NCBI GenBank assembly: GCA_902834555.1
Contig: CADFJN010000007.1
Span: 65,622-129,621 of the forward strand
DNA from: Atopobiaceae bacterium
GTDB lineage: Bacteria; Actinomycetota; Coriobacteriia; Coriobacteriales; Atopobiaceae
Direction: 5' to 3'
DNA length: 64,000 nt
How positions within the stretch are numbered: the first letter of the stretch is position 1; every line of letters starts with the position of its first letter. The position numbers and the translations under genes were made by a program. This document shows, piece by piece, positions 1 to 8,543 of the stretch. The notes below the pieces were generated by a model. It did not search any database. It saw only the letters and a list, made by a program, of their open reading frames with translations, and was not told the origin of the DNA.

Positions 1-378
1 GACCTCACCGGCGACACGGCCTACGGCCCCACCGAGATGGCCGACTTTGCTACCGAGAACGACTACTCGACGGATGGCGACGGCTCTTCGTGGCTTCTCA
101 TGTCTGAGGGTGCCGAGAAGCTCGGGCTCGCTAGCACGTCAGTCGCCAACACCCCTGAGGCACTCGCGGCAGAGCTCGAAGCCGGTCATCCCATCATCTG
201 CAACATGGCGCCTGGCATCTTTACCAAGGTTGGGCACTACATAGCCATAGAGGGCCTCGACGACGAGGGCAAGGCCCTCGTGCACGACTCAAACAGCCGC
301 GCCCGCAGTCTCTGGCACTGGGACCTCTCAATTATCTGCGATCAAGCGCGAGCCATCTGGAGCTTCTCGGTAGCCTAA
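1..378 (+). CDS. C39-like papain-fold peptidase, C-terminal part (5' end outside window)
   Basis: The reading frame is open from base 1, so this is the 3' end of a longer gene. The visible 125 residues resemble the C39-like (Peptidase_C39_2) family. A helix rich in Glu and Ala is followed by GHPIICNM, then VGHYIAIEGLDDEG with the presumed catalytic His, and VHDSNS where the family has its Asp/Asn. The catalytic Cys would lie upstream, outside the window. Such domains are often at the end of cell-surface or secreted proteins. The family is moderately sure; substrate and localisation cannot be judged without the N-terminus. The next gene, an HD-domain protein, is convergent and ends 16 bases away. 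Confidence 0.6.
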   Translation, partial: DLTGDTAYGPTEMADFATENDYSTDGDGSSWLLMSEGAEKLGLASTSVANTPEALAAELEAGHPIICNMAPGIFTKVGHYIAIEGLDDEGKALVHDSNSRARSLWHWDLSIICDQARAIWSFSVA

Positions 379-393
379 CCTGCGGGCTCCCGG

Positions 394-906
394 CTACGAG
401 AGGAACTGGTCACGGAGCATAGCGAGGCCCGTCTTGGTCTTGAAGACCTTGGCCGCCGCAGACTCCGCCATGCGTCGCCTGGCCTCGGGCCTCTCCATGG
501 CGTCCTCGTAGATGTTCACCAGGAAGTCTGCCTCTACCAGAACCTGAAGGTCCATGTCGTGGATGTCCGCGTAGCTGTGATGGTGTGCTATGAGCCAGCA
601 CACGCGGTCAACCTCTGCTGGCTCGTAGCCGGTGGCTTCAAGCAGCGGGCGTGCAACGCCGGGGCCAAGCTCCTCCTGATGCTTGCCTGAGGTGTCGTGG
701 TAGATACGCTCGGACTCATGGATTCCGCTGTCGTGGACAATTGCCGCCGCCTCGAGCGTATGCAGGGTCTCCTCGTCAAGCCCCTCTGCCATGCCAATGG
801 TGCGGGCAAGGGCGCGTACCTTCACAAAGTGCTGGATGCGCTTGGGGTCTCCCTTGTCGTAATCGAACATCGCAAGTTCAAGGGCCGTGTGGTCCTGGGG
901 TTTCAT
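394..906 (-). CDS. HD-domain phosphohydrolase
   Basis: A small metal-dependent HD phosphohydrolase of about 170 residues. The metal-binding pattern is visible: an early His in RIQHFVKVRALA, the HD pair in AAAIVHDSGIHESE, the HH pair in IAHHHSYADI, and a downstream Asp in LVEADFLVNIYED. This is the order seen in small stand-alone HD proteins that act on nucleotides or phosphoesters. The substrate cannot be told from sequence. I place the start at the ATG at 904-906, behind GAGG at good spacing; an ATG six bases upstream is also possible. It is transcribed alone and convergent with the C39-like gene. A role next to the hyp genes is not implied, since those run the other way. Confidence 0.75.
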   Translation of the reverse strand: MKPQDHTALELAMFDYDKGDPKRIQHFVKVRALARTIGMAEGLDEETLHTLEAAAIVHDSGIHESERIYHDTSGKHQEELGPGVARPLLEATGYEPAEVDRVCWLIAHHHSYADIHDMDLQVLVEADFLVNIYEDAMERPEARRRMAESAAAKVFKTKTGLAMLRDQFLS

Positions 907-1185
907 GCTCATCCTCAATGCCTTTCTCGCGTTACCCGTTGAGGCGCACCAATCTTATGACGCCTCTGTCCTGCATCGTGCCGTGTCGGTGACCTCGCCG
1001 CAAAGGCGAAACCTTTCCTATTGGCGTGCGTCTAACCGCACACACCTGTTAGGATATGTTCAGATGTGATGGAGACAGCATGGCCAAGTGAAGGTGCGCC
1101 TCGGCAGGCACGTCGCGATGTCCTCGCGGTAAGGGGCTGCGGGGACCATGGCTTTGCGTGCATGATCGCACAGGAGAGGAAGCGC

Positions 1186-1857
1186 ATGGAGGAAGTCAAG
1201 GTAATCGAGCTTAAAGAGAGTGTCTTTGCCGACAATGACGCTGAGGCAGACCGCGTGCGAGAAGATCTTAGGTCACGCGGGCAGTTCCTCCTCAACGTCA
1301 TGAGCTCCCCGGGAGCGGGCAAGACCACCACGCTCACACGCCTTATCAATCTGCTCAAGGACACGTATCGCATCGGCGTGATGGAAGCGGACATCGACGG
1401 CGCCGTGGACACCGACCACATCATCACGCAGACGGGTGCCCGCGCCATCCAGCTCCATACGGGCGGCATGTGCCACCTGGATGCCGGCATGACGCGTACG
1501 GGTATCGACTCGCTTGATGCCACAGGCCTTGATCTTGTCTTCCTCGAGAACGTGGGCAACCTCGTGTGCCCCGCCGAGTTCGATACCGGAGCGTCCAAGA
1601 ATGCTGTGATCCTCTCAGTTCCCGAGGGTGACGACAAGCCCCTTAAGTACCCCCTCATGTTCGAGAAGGCCGACGTCGTGCTTCTCAACAAGATTGACGT
1701 GCTGCCGTACTTTGACTTTGACCTCGACACCTTCGAGACCTACCTGCGCCAGCGCAATCCCAACTGTCAGCTCATCAAGATATCTGCCAAGACGGGCGAG
1801 GGCATGGACCAGCTCGCCGATTGGGTTCGTCACGAAATCGACCTCTGGAGGGCATAA
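1186..1857 (+). CDS. hypB: Hydrogenase/nickel maturation GTPase HypB
   Basis: HypB is a SIMIBI-class GTPase that loads nickel into [NiFe]-hydrogenase, working with HypA. The 223-residue protein has the P-loop SSPGAGKT (residues 40-47), the metal-site pair C96-H97 in GGMCHLDA, C128 in NLVCPAE, and the guanine motif NKID (168-171). The start at 1186 follows a strong GGAGAGGA; an in-frame ATG at 1066 has no comparable site. It lacks the N-terminal CxxCGC motif and the His-rich stretch that some HypB proteins use to bind or store nickel. The next gene begins 3 bases after its stop, and hypA follows that. No hypC, hypD, hypE, hypF or hydrogenase structural gene is in the window. Confidence 0.92.
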   Translation: MEEVKVIELKESVFADNDAEADRVREDLRSRGQFLLNVMSSPGAGKTTTLTRLINLLKDTYRIGVMEADIDGAVDTDHIITQTGARAIQLHTGGMCHLDAGMTRTGIDSLDATGLDLVFLENVGNLVCPAEFDTGASKNAVILSVPEGDDKPLKYPLMFEKADVVLLNKIDVLPYFDFDLDTFETYLRQRNPNCQLIKISAKTGEGMDQLADWVRHEIDLWRA

Positions 1858-1860
1858 GAG

Positions 1861-4767
1861 ATGCCGGAACAGTTTAAGACGCAGCACTCCATCTATCAGA
1901 ACGAGGCTGAGCGCAATGCTGCCGTGGCTAAGCTTGGTCGCAAGATCACTGATGTTGTGAAGCACAAGATTGGCGGCGTCAAGACCGACGATCCCGAGTA
2001 CTGGGGCCTTAAGGAGGTCCTTACCGACGAGATGGTTGACCTTGGCAACCGTATGAAGCTTCGCCAGTTCTACGACTTTGACCAGATGATGGCCCTGGCG
2101 CCCGAGATTGAGCCCGCCCACCTGCAGGAGCTCCTCGACCAGATGAGCGTCATTGGCATCCTCGAGTACGATTACGGTGACCACTACAACGATGACGGCC
2201 CCATAGCGGACGCACCGCGCATCAAGCGCTGGCGCCTGCCGTTCTTTGTCCCCGGCTCTGCAGAGCTCTTCAACTCGAGCAAGGACCGCATCGATAAGAA
2301 TCCTGCCGTCGCGAACTTCTTCGAGCGCATGACCTTCATCCCGCTCGCTGGCATCACGCAGATGGTCCCGCCAGGAGGCGACGGCGTCGGCATGCACGTG
2401 ATTCCCGTCGAGGAGGCCGTCAACTTCCAGAACGAGGCCGTCAAGCTCGAGCGCATCTCCTACTGGCTCAAGAAGTACGAGGGCCACATCTCGGCAGGCA
2501 TTTGCTCCTGCCGCTACTCTCGCACGAAGCTTGGCGAGGGTTGTGCGGATGACCCGGACGACTGGTGCATCCAGGTTGGCGACATGGCCGACTACACCGT
2601 TGAGACGGGCCGCGCGCACTACATCACCACCGAGGAGGCGCTTGAGATCTTCAAGCGCGCCGAGGACAACGGCTTTGTCCACCAGATCACCAACATCGAC
2701 GGCGAGAACAAGATCTTCGACATCTGCAACTGCGACGTGAAGATCTGCAACGCCCTGCGCACGAGCATGCTCTTCAACACGCCCAACCTCTCACGCTCCT
2801 CGTATACGGCCAAGGTCACGCCGGAGAACTGCGTTGCCTGCGGCCTCTGCGTTGAGTCCTGCCCGGCCGGCGCCGTGAAGCTGGGCCAGAAGCTTTGCCG
2901 CGCAAACGGTGAGCAGCCCAAGTACCCCCGCGCCATTCTTCCCGACGCTATCCACTGGGGCAAGTACGCCTGGGACGAGAACTACCGCGACACTGCCCGC
3001 ATGCACAACACCTGGCCCACGGGCTCTGCCCCCTGCAAGGCCGCCTGCCCGGCGCACGTACCCGTGCAGGCCTACCTCCAGAAGGCCAAGGAGGGCAAGT
3101 ATCAGGAGGCCGTCGAGCTCATCCGTACCATGAACCCGTTCCCCGCCGTGTGCGGTCGCATCTGCAATAAGCGCTGCGAGGACGCGTGCACGCGCGGCAC
3201 CATTGACCAGCCCGTCTCCATCGATGCGGTCAAGAAGTTCGTCGCCGACTACGATCTTGCGCAGGCCCAGCACGCCGTTCCCAACCGTGCGGTGCCCTCG
3301 GTTCACGACCACTTCGACCAGAAGATCGCAATCATCGGTGCTGGTCCCGCAGGTCTCTCCTGCGCGTACTACCTGGCCCTTCTCGGCTACTCGCCCGTCG
3401 TGTTCGAGAAGCACGAGCAGCCCGGCGGCATGATGATGTACGGCATCCCGTCCTACAAGCTCGAGAAGGACGTGCTTCTCGCCGAGGTCGAGATCATCAA
3501 GAGTCTGGGCGTCGAGATTCGCTGCGGCGTCGAAGTTGGCCGCGACGTGACTCTCGATCAGCTGCGTGAGCAGGGCTTCCAGGCATTCTTCGTGGCCGTG
3601 GGCTGCCAGGGCGGCAGGCGCCCCGGAGTCCCCGGCGACACCGCCGAGGGCACGGACGTTGCCGTGCACTACCTCGAGGACTCCATGGCCAAGGGTAACC
3701 CTGCCATGTCCGGTGACGTCGTGGTGGTTGGCGGCGGCAATGTGGCCGTCGACTGCGCGCGTAACGCCAAGCGCCGTGGTGCCGCTACCGTCACGATGGT
3801 CTCGCTCGAGCAGCGCGACGAGATGCCCGCCACCAACGCAGAGATTGCCGAGACGCTCGAGGATGGTGTCACCGTTCAAAACGGATGGGGCCCCAAGGAA
3901 GTGCTCGTCGACGAGTCCGGTCATGTGAAGGGCGTCGTCTTCAAGCGCTGCACGCAGGTCATCGACCCCAAGACCAAGCGCTTCTCGCCGCTCTACAATG
4001 AGGATGAGACTATCACCGTGCCCTGCACCCAGGTTGTCTTTGCCATTGGCCAGGCCATCGAGTGGGGCGGCCTTCTCGACGGCCGTTCGGTCACCTTCCA
4101 TCACGGCAACTACCCGCAGGCAGATGCCCTCACGTTCCAGACGGCAGACAAGGACATCTTTGTGGGCGGTGACGTCCTCACTGGTCCCAAGTTCGTGATT
4201 GACGCCATTGCCGCTGGCCACTATGCCGCCGAGTCGCTGCACCGCCGCGTGCAGGAGGGTGCGAGCATGACCATTGGCCGCGACCGCCACAACTACCTTG
4301 AGTTCGACAAGGACGACCTTCTTATCGACTCGTACGACAATGCGGGCCGCCAGGAGGAGGGCATGGACCCCGAGGGTGCCGACCGCTTCCGCGACACGCA
4401 CCGCACGCTCACAGCCGAGCAGGTGGCCATCGAGACCAAGCGCTGCCTGAGCTGCGGCGCGTCCTTTGTTGACCCCAACAAGTGCATTGGCTGCGGAATC
4501 TGCACTACTCGCTGCAAGTTCGACGCCATCCACCTCTACCGCGACCACCCCGAGATGACAGACATGCGCGTGGCCGAGGACAAGGTGGCTGGGCTCGCCA
4601 GCTACGCGATCAAGCGTGCGGTGAAGATTGTGGCAAACTCCGGCTCGGAGGAGGCCAAGATCATGCGCGAGAAGCGCCGCGAGTACAACCGCACTCACAA
4701 GGAGTTCAATCGCACGCACCCCTACACGGGCAACTCGAGCGACGAGTCGCGTGAGGAGAACGCGTAG
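1861..4767 (+). CDS. Iron-sulfur flavoprotein oxidoreductase, GltD-like, between hypB and hypA
   Basis: A 968-residue multi-domain redox protein, probably cytoplasmic. The N-terminal 320 residues are Cys-rich (ICSCRYSR near 214 and ICNCDVKICN near 290). A ferredoxin motif CVACGLCVESCP follows near 324. A GltD/DPYD-type Cys domain comes next (CKAACPAHVPVQ near 391, CGRICNKRCEDAC near 437). Then come an FAD site IIGAGPAGLSC near 493 and an NAD(P)H site VVGGGNVAVDCA near 622. A second ferredoxin motif CIGCGICTTRC lies near 874. The architecture matches the NADPH-dependent glutamate synthase small-chain family, often the NAD(P)H module of larger complexes. It sits 3 bases after hypB and abuts hypA, so it is surely co-translated with them. 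Its electron acceptor is unknown. A glutamate synthase role is unlikely because no large subunit is present. Confidence 0.8.
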   Translation: MPEQFKTQHSIYQNEAERNAAVAKLGRKITDVVKHKIGGVKTDDPEYWGLKEVLTDEMVDLGNRMKLRQFYDFDQMMALAPEIEPAHLQELLDQMSVIGILEYDYGDHYNDDGPIADAPRIKRWRLPFFVPGSAELFNSSKDRIDKNPAVANFFERMTFIPLAGITQMVPPGGDGVGMHVIPVEEAVNFQNEAVKLERISYWLKKYEGHISAGICSCRYSRTKLGEGCADDPDDWCIQVGDMADYTVETGRAHYITTEEALEIFKRAEDNGFVHQITNIDGENKIFDICNCDVKICNALRTSMLFNTPNLSRSSYTAKVTPENCVACGLCVESCPAGAVKLGQKLCRANGEQPKYPRAILPDAIHWGKYAWDENYRDTARMHNTWPTGSAPCKAACPAHVPVQAYLQKAKEGKYQEAVELIRTMNPFPAVCGRICNKRCEDACTRGTIDQPVSIDAVKKFVADYDLAQAQHAVPNRAVPSVHDHFDQKIAIIGAGPAGLSCAYYLALLGYSPVVFEKHEQPGGMMMYGIPSYKLEKDVLLAEVEIIKSLGVEIRCGVEVGRDVTLDQLREQGFQAFFVAVGCQGGRRPGVPGDTAEGTDVAVHYLEDSMAKGNPAMSGDVVVVGGGNVAVDCARNAKRRGAATVTMVSLEQRDEMPATNAEIAETLEDGVTVQNGWGPKEVLVDESGHVKGVVFKRCTQVIDPKTKRFSPLYNEDETITVPCTQVVFAIGQAIEWGGLLDGRSVTFHHGNYPQADALTFQTADKDIFVGGDVLTGPKFVIDAIAAGHYAAESLHRRVQEGASMTIGRDRHNYLEFDKDDLLIDSYDNAGRQEEGMDPEGADRFRDTHRTLTAEQVAIETKRCLSCGASFVDPNKCIGCGICTTRCKFDAIHLYRDHPEMTDMRVAEDKVAGLASYAIKRAVKIVANSGSEEAKIMREKRREYNRTHKEFNRTHPYTGNSSDESREENA

Positions 4768-5112
4768 ATGCATGAGCTGGGCATTGTCGTGCGCGTGATC
4801 GACATGGTCGAGGAGGCCGCTCGCAAGAACGGCGTGAGCAAGGTGGTGCGCGTTGACCTCGAGGTGGGGGAGGTCAGCACCATCGTGCCCAGCTACTTTC
4901 GCGACTGCTTCGAGTGGGCAAAACTTCGCACCGAGCACATGCGGGAGTGCGAGCTCAACATGATCATCGTGGCGGGCATCTCGTACTGCCGCGACTGCAA
5001 GAAGACCTACCGCACCACCGAGTACGGAAAGGCCTGCCCCGTCTGCGGCGGTCACAACACCTACCTCGTGACCGGCAGAGACGTGATGGTGAAGGACATC
5101 CAGGCTGTATAG
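4768..5112 (+). CDS. hypA: Nickel metallochaperone HypA
   Basis: HypA delivers Ni(II), with HypB, to apo-hydrogenase. The protein has the typical length (114 residues) and begins MHELGI, whose Met1-His2 forms the nickel site. It carries the zinc ribbon C74-x2-C77 ... C90-x2-C93 (YCRDCKK and CPVCGGH). Its ATG directly follows the stop codon of the oxidoreductase gene, so the three genes form one translational unit. A hairpin with a short T-rich tail follows the gene. Because no hydrogenase gene lies nearby, the nickel client is either encoded elsewhere or is not a hydrogenase. Confidence 0.93.
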   Translation: MHELGIVVRVIDMVEEAARKNGVSKVVRVDLEVGEVSTIVPSYFRDCFEWAKLRTEHMRECELNMIIVAGISYCRDCKKTYRTTEYGKACPVCGGHNTYLVTGRDVMVKDIQAV

Positions 5113-5115
5113 GCG

Positions 5116-5145
5116 AGCGGCCCCGGGTTTGCGCCTGGGGCCGCT
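5116..5145 (+). terminator. Terminator after hypA
   Basis: An 11-bp GC-rich stem (AGCGGCCCCGG with CTGGGGCCGCT, one G-T pair) and an 8-base loop, followed by TTGCTC. It lies just after the hypA stop and before the next gene's promoter region. Confidence 0.7.
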
Positions 5146-5324
5146 TTGCTCTCCTCGCTCTTCGGGCTTCTCCCGCGAATCTTCTCGGTGCAGAGATTAG
5201 CTCCATTTCTTACTATCGTTATCAGCTACCTGGGCAATGCAGCATTCGATTAAGAAAAGGAGCTAAACTCTGGTGAGCAGCGTTGCGCGTCTTCTTGGTA
5301 GGACTTGTAGGCAGGGGAGGGAAC

Positions 5325-5975
5325 GTGGCAAAGGCGGTGCTCTTCGATCTCGATGGGACGCTCACCGCATCTGGCGAGGGCATTGTTAAGTCCGTCCAGT
5401 ACGCGCTCGAGAAGATGGGGCGAGAGGTGCCGGACCCCTCTATGCTCTCGGTCTTCATTGGTCCGCCGCTCGTCCAGGAGTTCATGGACTTCTCCGGCAT
5501 GTCGCACGAGGAGGCGCTGCGAGCGCTCGAGCTTTATCGTGAACGCTACACAACCGTTGGGCTCTTTGAGAACCACCCGTACCAGGGAATTATTGAGCTT
5601 CTCAGCACGCTGAGGGCGGCGGGCATCCTCACCTGCGTGGCTTCGTCCAAGCCCGAGCCGTTCGTGCAAAGAATCCTTGACCACTTTGGGATGACAGACC
5701 TCTTTGACCAGGTGGTAGGGGCAACGCTGGACGAGAAGCGCACCGCGAAGGCGGACGTCATCAACGAAGCGCTCGTTCGTCTGGGAATGCGTGGCGAGAA
5801 GAACATGGTCACAATGGTGGGTGACCGCGCGCAGGACGCGCGGGGCGCACAGGCTGCCTCGGTGGGATTCGTGGGCGTCACCTATGGCTACGGATCCCGA
5901 GAGGAGCTTCTCAGCGCTGGTGCCACAACGGTAGTAGACACGGTCAATGAGCTGGGGCGCGTTCTTCTCGGGTAG
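5325..5975 (+). CDS. HAD hydrolase, phosphoglycolate phosphatase-like
   Basis: A 216-residue HAD-superfamily phosphatase of the GphA-like group. Motif I is FDLDGTLTASGEG (residues 7-19) with nucleophile Asp8. Motif II is the VASSKPE segment, and motif IV is MVGDRAQDARGA. The cap is a small helical C1 cap, as in phosphoglycolate phosphatases and related sugar-phosphate phosphatases. I chose the GTG at 5325 because GGGGAGGGAA precedes it; a TTG at 5283 is in frame but poorly supported. The gene stands alone between the hypA terminator and a convergent ferredoxin-like gene. The exact substrate cannot be assigned. Confidence 0.8.
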   Translation: MAKAVLFDLDGTLTASGEGIVKSVQYALEKMGREVPDPSMLSVFIGPPLVQEFMDFSGMSHEEALRALELYRERYTTVGLFENHPYQGIIELLSTLRAAGILTCVASSKPEPFVQRILDHFGMTDLFDQVVGATLDEKRTAKADVINEALVRLGMRGEKNMVTMVGDRAQDARGAQAASVGFVGVTYGYGSREELLSAGATTVVDTVNELGRVLLG

Positions 5976-5981
5976 CAACCC

Positions 5982-6287
5982 CTACGACGCTTGGGCCGCA
6001 AGGGCTTCCTGGAGGGCTGCCTCGACGGCCCCTGTGCAGCGTCCGCAGCGCGTTCCTGCCCCGGTTGCGTTCTTCACGTCCTCGAGTGTCCTTGCGCCGT
6101 TGGCAACGGCCTGCTCGATGTCTGCCTTGGTAACGCCTACGCATGGGCAAACAAGCTCAGGGTCTGTATCTGCTTGGCCTTCTCCGCTGGCGTAATCGTG
6201 GTGATATCCGTGCTCGTGATGGTAGCCACCGTGATGGTGACCGTAATGTCCGCCATGCCCATGGCGCTCGTGATAGTCTGCGTACAT
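5982..6287 (-). CDS. BFD-like [2Fe-2S] protein with a His-rich N-terminus
   Basis: A 101-residue protein in two parts. Residues 1-35 are extremely rich in His, Gly and Tyr. Residues 45-100 form a BFD-like [2Fe-2S] domain with ligands CPC (in LVCPCVGVTK) and CGRC (in GTRCGRCTGA). BFD domains move electrons to bacterioferritin or sit as modules in nitrite reductases and NifU. The His-rich tail is unusual and suggests binding of Ni, Zn or Cu. I start at the ATG at 6285-6287 because AGGTGAG precedes it; a GTG at 6296 overlaps that site. The nearby HypB lacks a His tail, so a nickel-store role is conceivable but unproven. Confidence 0.75.
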   Translation of the reverse strand: MYADYHERHGHGGHYGHHHGGYHHEHGYHHDYASGEGQADTDPELVCPCVGVTKADIEQAVANGARTLEDVKNATGAGTRCGRCTGAVEAALQEALAAQAS

Positions 6288-6518
6288 GCTTCTCACCTTA
6301 TATCAAATATGTCTTGAAAAGTGGGATTAGGTCCTCAATGTGGGATCATTTCTTATGTTACCCACTCTATGGCATATGTCACAAAGGTTGCACATCACTG
6401 CAAGCACCCTAACCTTCATGTAAAGCGCCAGACAGCCAGAGGCGGTCGCCGGGCGCCCAGCTTTGACGTGGGATCGCCTACCTCGTAAAGCTTAGGCTCT
6501 GCGGGAGGTGCGGATAGC

Positions 6519-7154
6519 TTATCGTGCCCAAGAACCCGCATTGACCGTGGGCAGAGGAGCCACCGTTTCAGGCGCAAAGGCGCAGGCAATAAGGCTGATA
6601 AGCGCCAGTGCCAGGCCCGCTCCGCAGATGATGGCGCCCACCACCAAGTGTGCAACCCAGCGTCCAAATCGAATGGATGCCTGGTACAGGATGGTTGTCA
6701 CCTGGATGGCAATAGGGGTCAAGAGCACCGCGGCACCACCAAGTGCAAGTGAGACACCTCCATCCATGGCTCCTGCAACCCAGTTGTCCGACGTTGCGCC
6801 AAGAATGAACGCAATAATTGACGAGACGCCAAAGACATAGCCAGATGCGACAAACGCGCACCCTGCAAGGATGAGGCTCCACAGGAGCACATACACCGCA
6901 ACGGCCATCATCGCGATGGCAAACACAACTGGCACCCAGGCAAGAGCGCCAAGAACGAGAGGCACCGTAACCAGCACCGTCCTCTCGTGGTTTTGCCGAA
7001 GGTTGCAGAAGCTTCGCTGGATGGTTGGCATACTCTCTACCACCGACGTTGCGGCAGCATCGACACTCCCAAGATAATAGACGGCGGCTTCCTCGTCCAT
7101 GCCCGACTCAATGCGATCACTGTATGCCTCATACCAGTAATTCGCTTTGGGTTT
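6519..7154 (-). pseudogene. N-terminally truncated HAAS/DUF1700-like membrane protein
   Basis: The frame encodes the middle of a HAAS (DUF1700) signature, YWYEAYSDRIESGMDEEAA followed by YYLGS. About five hydrophobic segments follow. The coding similarity continues upstream of the only ATG (at 7100) to a TGA at 7155-7157, with no start codon in between. The first 25 or so residues of the family are therefore missing. The loss coincides with the edge of the inverted-repeat element at 7164-7322. HAAS proteins usually pair with a PadR-type regulator; none is here. A shorter protein from the internal ATG at 7100 (193 residues) is possible but has only a weak ribosome-binding site. Confidence 0.55.
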
Positions 7155-7163
7155 TCAGGGATC

Positions 7164-7322
7164 CCTGTGCCAAAAAATCGGACTTTACAGTACTTTTTCG
7201 AAGTAATGCTTAGTATCACCCAATAGGTGGCAATTCCCTACCTGCGGCTCGAAAAAATAGTCAGCGTGTTTGTACTCGACCATTTTCTCAAAAAGTACTG
7301 ACAACCGTACTTTTTGGGCAGG
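7164..7322. repeat. Inverted-repeat element, possible MITE-like sequence
   Basis: Arms of about 35 bases at 7164-7198 and 7290-7322 are imperfect inverted copies. Both contain CCTG, a CCAAAAA run, CGG and an identical CAGTACTTTTT. The right arm is itself a perfect 9-8-9 palindrome, AAAAAGTAC (7290-7298) with GTACTTTTT (7307-7315). The region is much more AT-rich than its neighbours. A short open frame of 32 residues (7185-7283, minus strand) lies inside. The element separates a truncated HAAS-like gene from alaX. It may be a non-autonomous mobile element or a regulator-binding region; copy number in the genome would decide. Confidence 0.5.
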
Positions 7323-7342
7323 CACCTTTGGGTGAGGCCCTG

Positions 7343-8543
7343 CTATCCCAGCACGTCGCGGATTGCAGTCAGGGCTGCATCGCTGGATGACGCCCAACCG
7401 CCCTGAACCAGCTGGGCTTTGCCCCCGCCACGGCCATCAAGCCTGCGGTTAAGCTCCTTGCATGCTGGTCTCAGGTCAGCATCAGTAGACGCAATCACAT
7501 ACGCAAGCCGGGGGCCATCTTCAACGGGCGAAACGCCAGCGCAAACTGTTGCGTCCGTGCGCTCGAGGACCTGCTCGCACAGGTAGCGAAGGTCCTCAAC
7601 GTCCAGCTCGGGAAGGCAGCACACAGCCAGCGACCCCTCGGGTGCCAACGTTGCCACATATTGGTCAATCTGCTTGCGACCAGCTTGCTTGAGCTGGTGC
7701 TTGAGGTCATCCCTTTCGGTAGAGAGGCGACGTACCGCCTCGGGAACCTCCTCGTCTCCAACCGTGAGGAAGTTGCTGGAGTCACGTAGTGCCGCCATGG
7801 CAGCCTCGCATGCCTCCAACGCGCGGCGGCCGCAGAGAAGCTCTAGGCGGGTGCGCTTCTTCTTGGTGGTCACCCGCAAGATCTTGATAAGCCCCACCTG
7901 ACCGGTGGAAGACACATGCGTGCCGCAGCAGGCGCAGGAGTCCACGCCGGCAATCCTCACCACGCGAATCTGGCCGTCGTGGTCCTTCTTACTGCGGTAG
8001 TCCATTTCAGCAAGCTCGGCGGGAGAGGGGAGAAGCGCCTCTACGCTCACGTCCTCGCGAATTGCCGCATTGGCGCGCCGCTCTACGTCGAGCGCGTCAT
8101 CGTCTGTAAGGAGACCGTCAAAGTCGACCTCGATGCAGCGCTCGCCCATGTGAAAGCCAACGTTGTTGTAGCCAAAGAGGGCATGCACGATGCCCGAGAC
8201 AATGTGCTCGCCGGTGTGCGCATCCATGTTGTCGCGCCGCCAGGTCCAGTCAAGGCAGCCATGGACGCTAGCACCAACGGGAAGCGAAATGTCCGAGAGA
8301 TGGATAACCTCGCCCGCGCCATCACCGGATATCGCTTCGCGCACATGGGCAACGAGGCTGTCTTCGCCTGCGCTAGCGCTCAACGTGCCTCGGTCACCGG
8401 GCTGCCCCCCCTCCGGTGGGGTAGAAAGCCGTCTGGTCAAGCACAATCGCGTACCCATCGTCAGCCGGTTTGCACGACACAACGGAGGCATCGAACTCTC
8501 GCGTGTAGGGCTCCCGATAGTACAGCTCATCAAACGTTTCCAT
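7343..8543 (-). pseudogene. Alanyl-tRNA editing protein AlaX-L with DHHA1 domain, frameshifted
   Basis: AlaX proteins hydrolyse Ser- or Gly-mischarged tRNA-Ala. The editing-domain zinc ligands are present: HTGEH and CACCGTH. The C-terminus has a DHHA1 domain ending GGGKAQLVQGGWASS. The family N-terminus METFDELYYREPYTREFD starts at the ATG at 8541-8543 behind GGAGG. It runs correctly to FYPTGGG and then leaves frame at a C7 run at 8405-8411 (G7 on the coding strand). With six G the frame would read PTGGGQPGD, the family motif. The two halves are otherwise intact, so this is a single-base insertion: slippage, phase variation, recent pseudogenisation or sequence error. Confidence 0.8.

Noticed and set aside
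2791..5055. Very long open frame on the minus strand opposite the oxidoreductase and hypA genes
   Set aside because: It is a shadow of high-GC coding sequence: composition is Val/Leu/Ala/His-rich without family motifs, and the plus-strand genes are clear. The same applies to long plus-strand frames opposite the enoate-reductase-like gene and pnp.
7185..7283. A 32-codon minus-strand open frame inside the inverted repeat as a real gene
   Set aside because: It has no convincing ribosome-binding site and no recognisable family; it is kept only as a note in the repeat.
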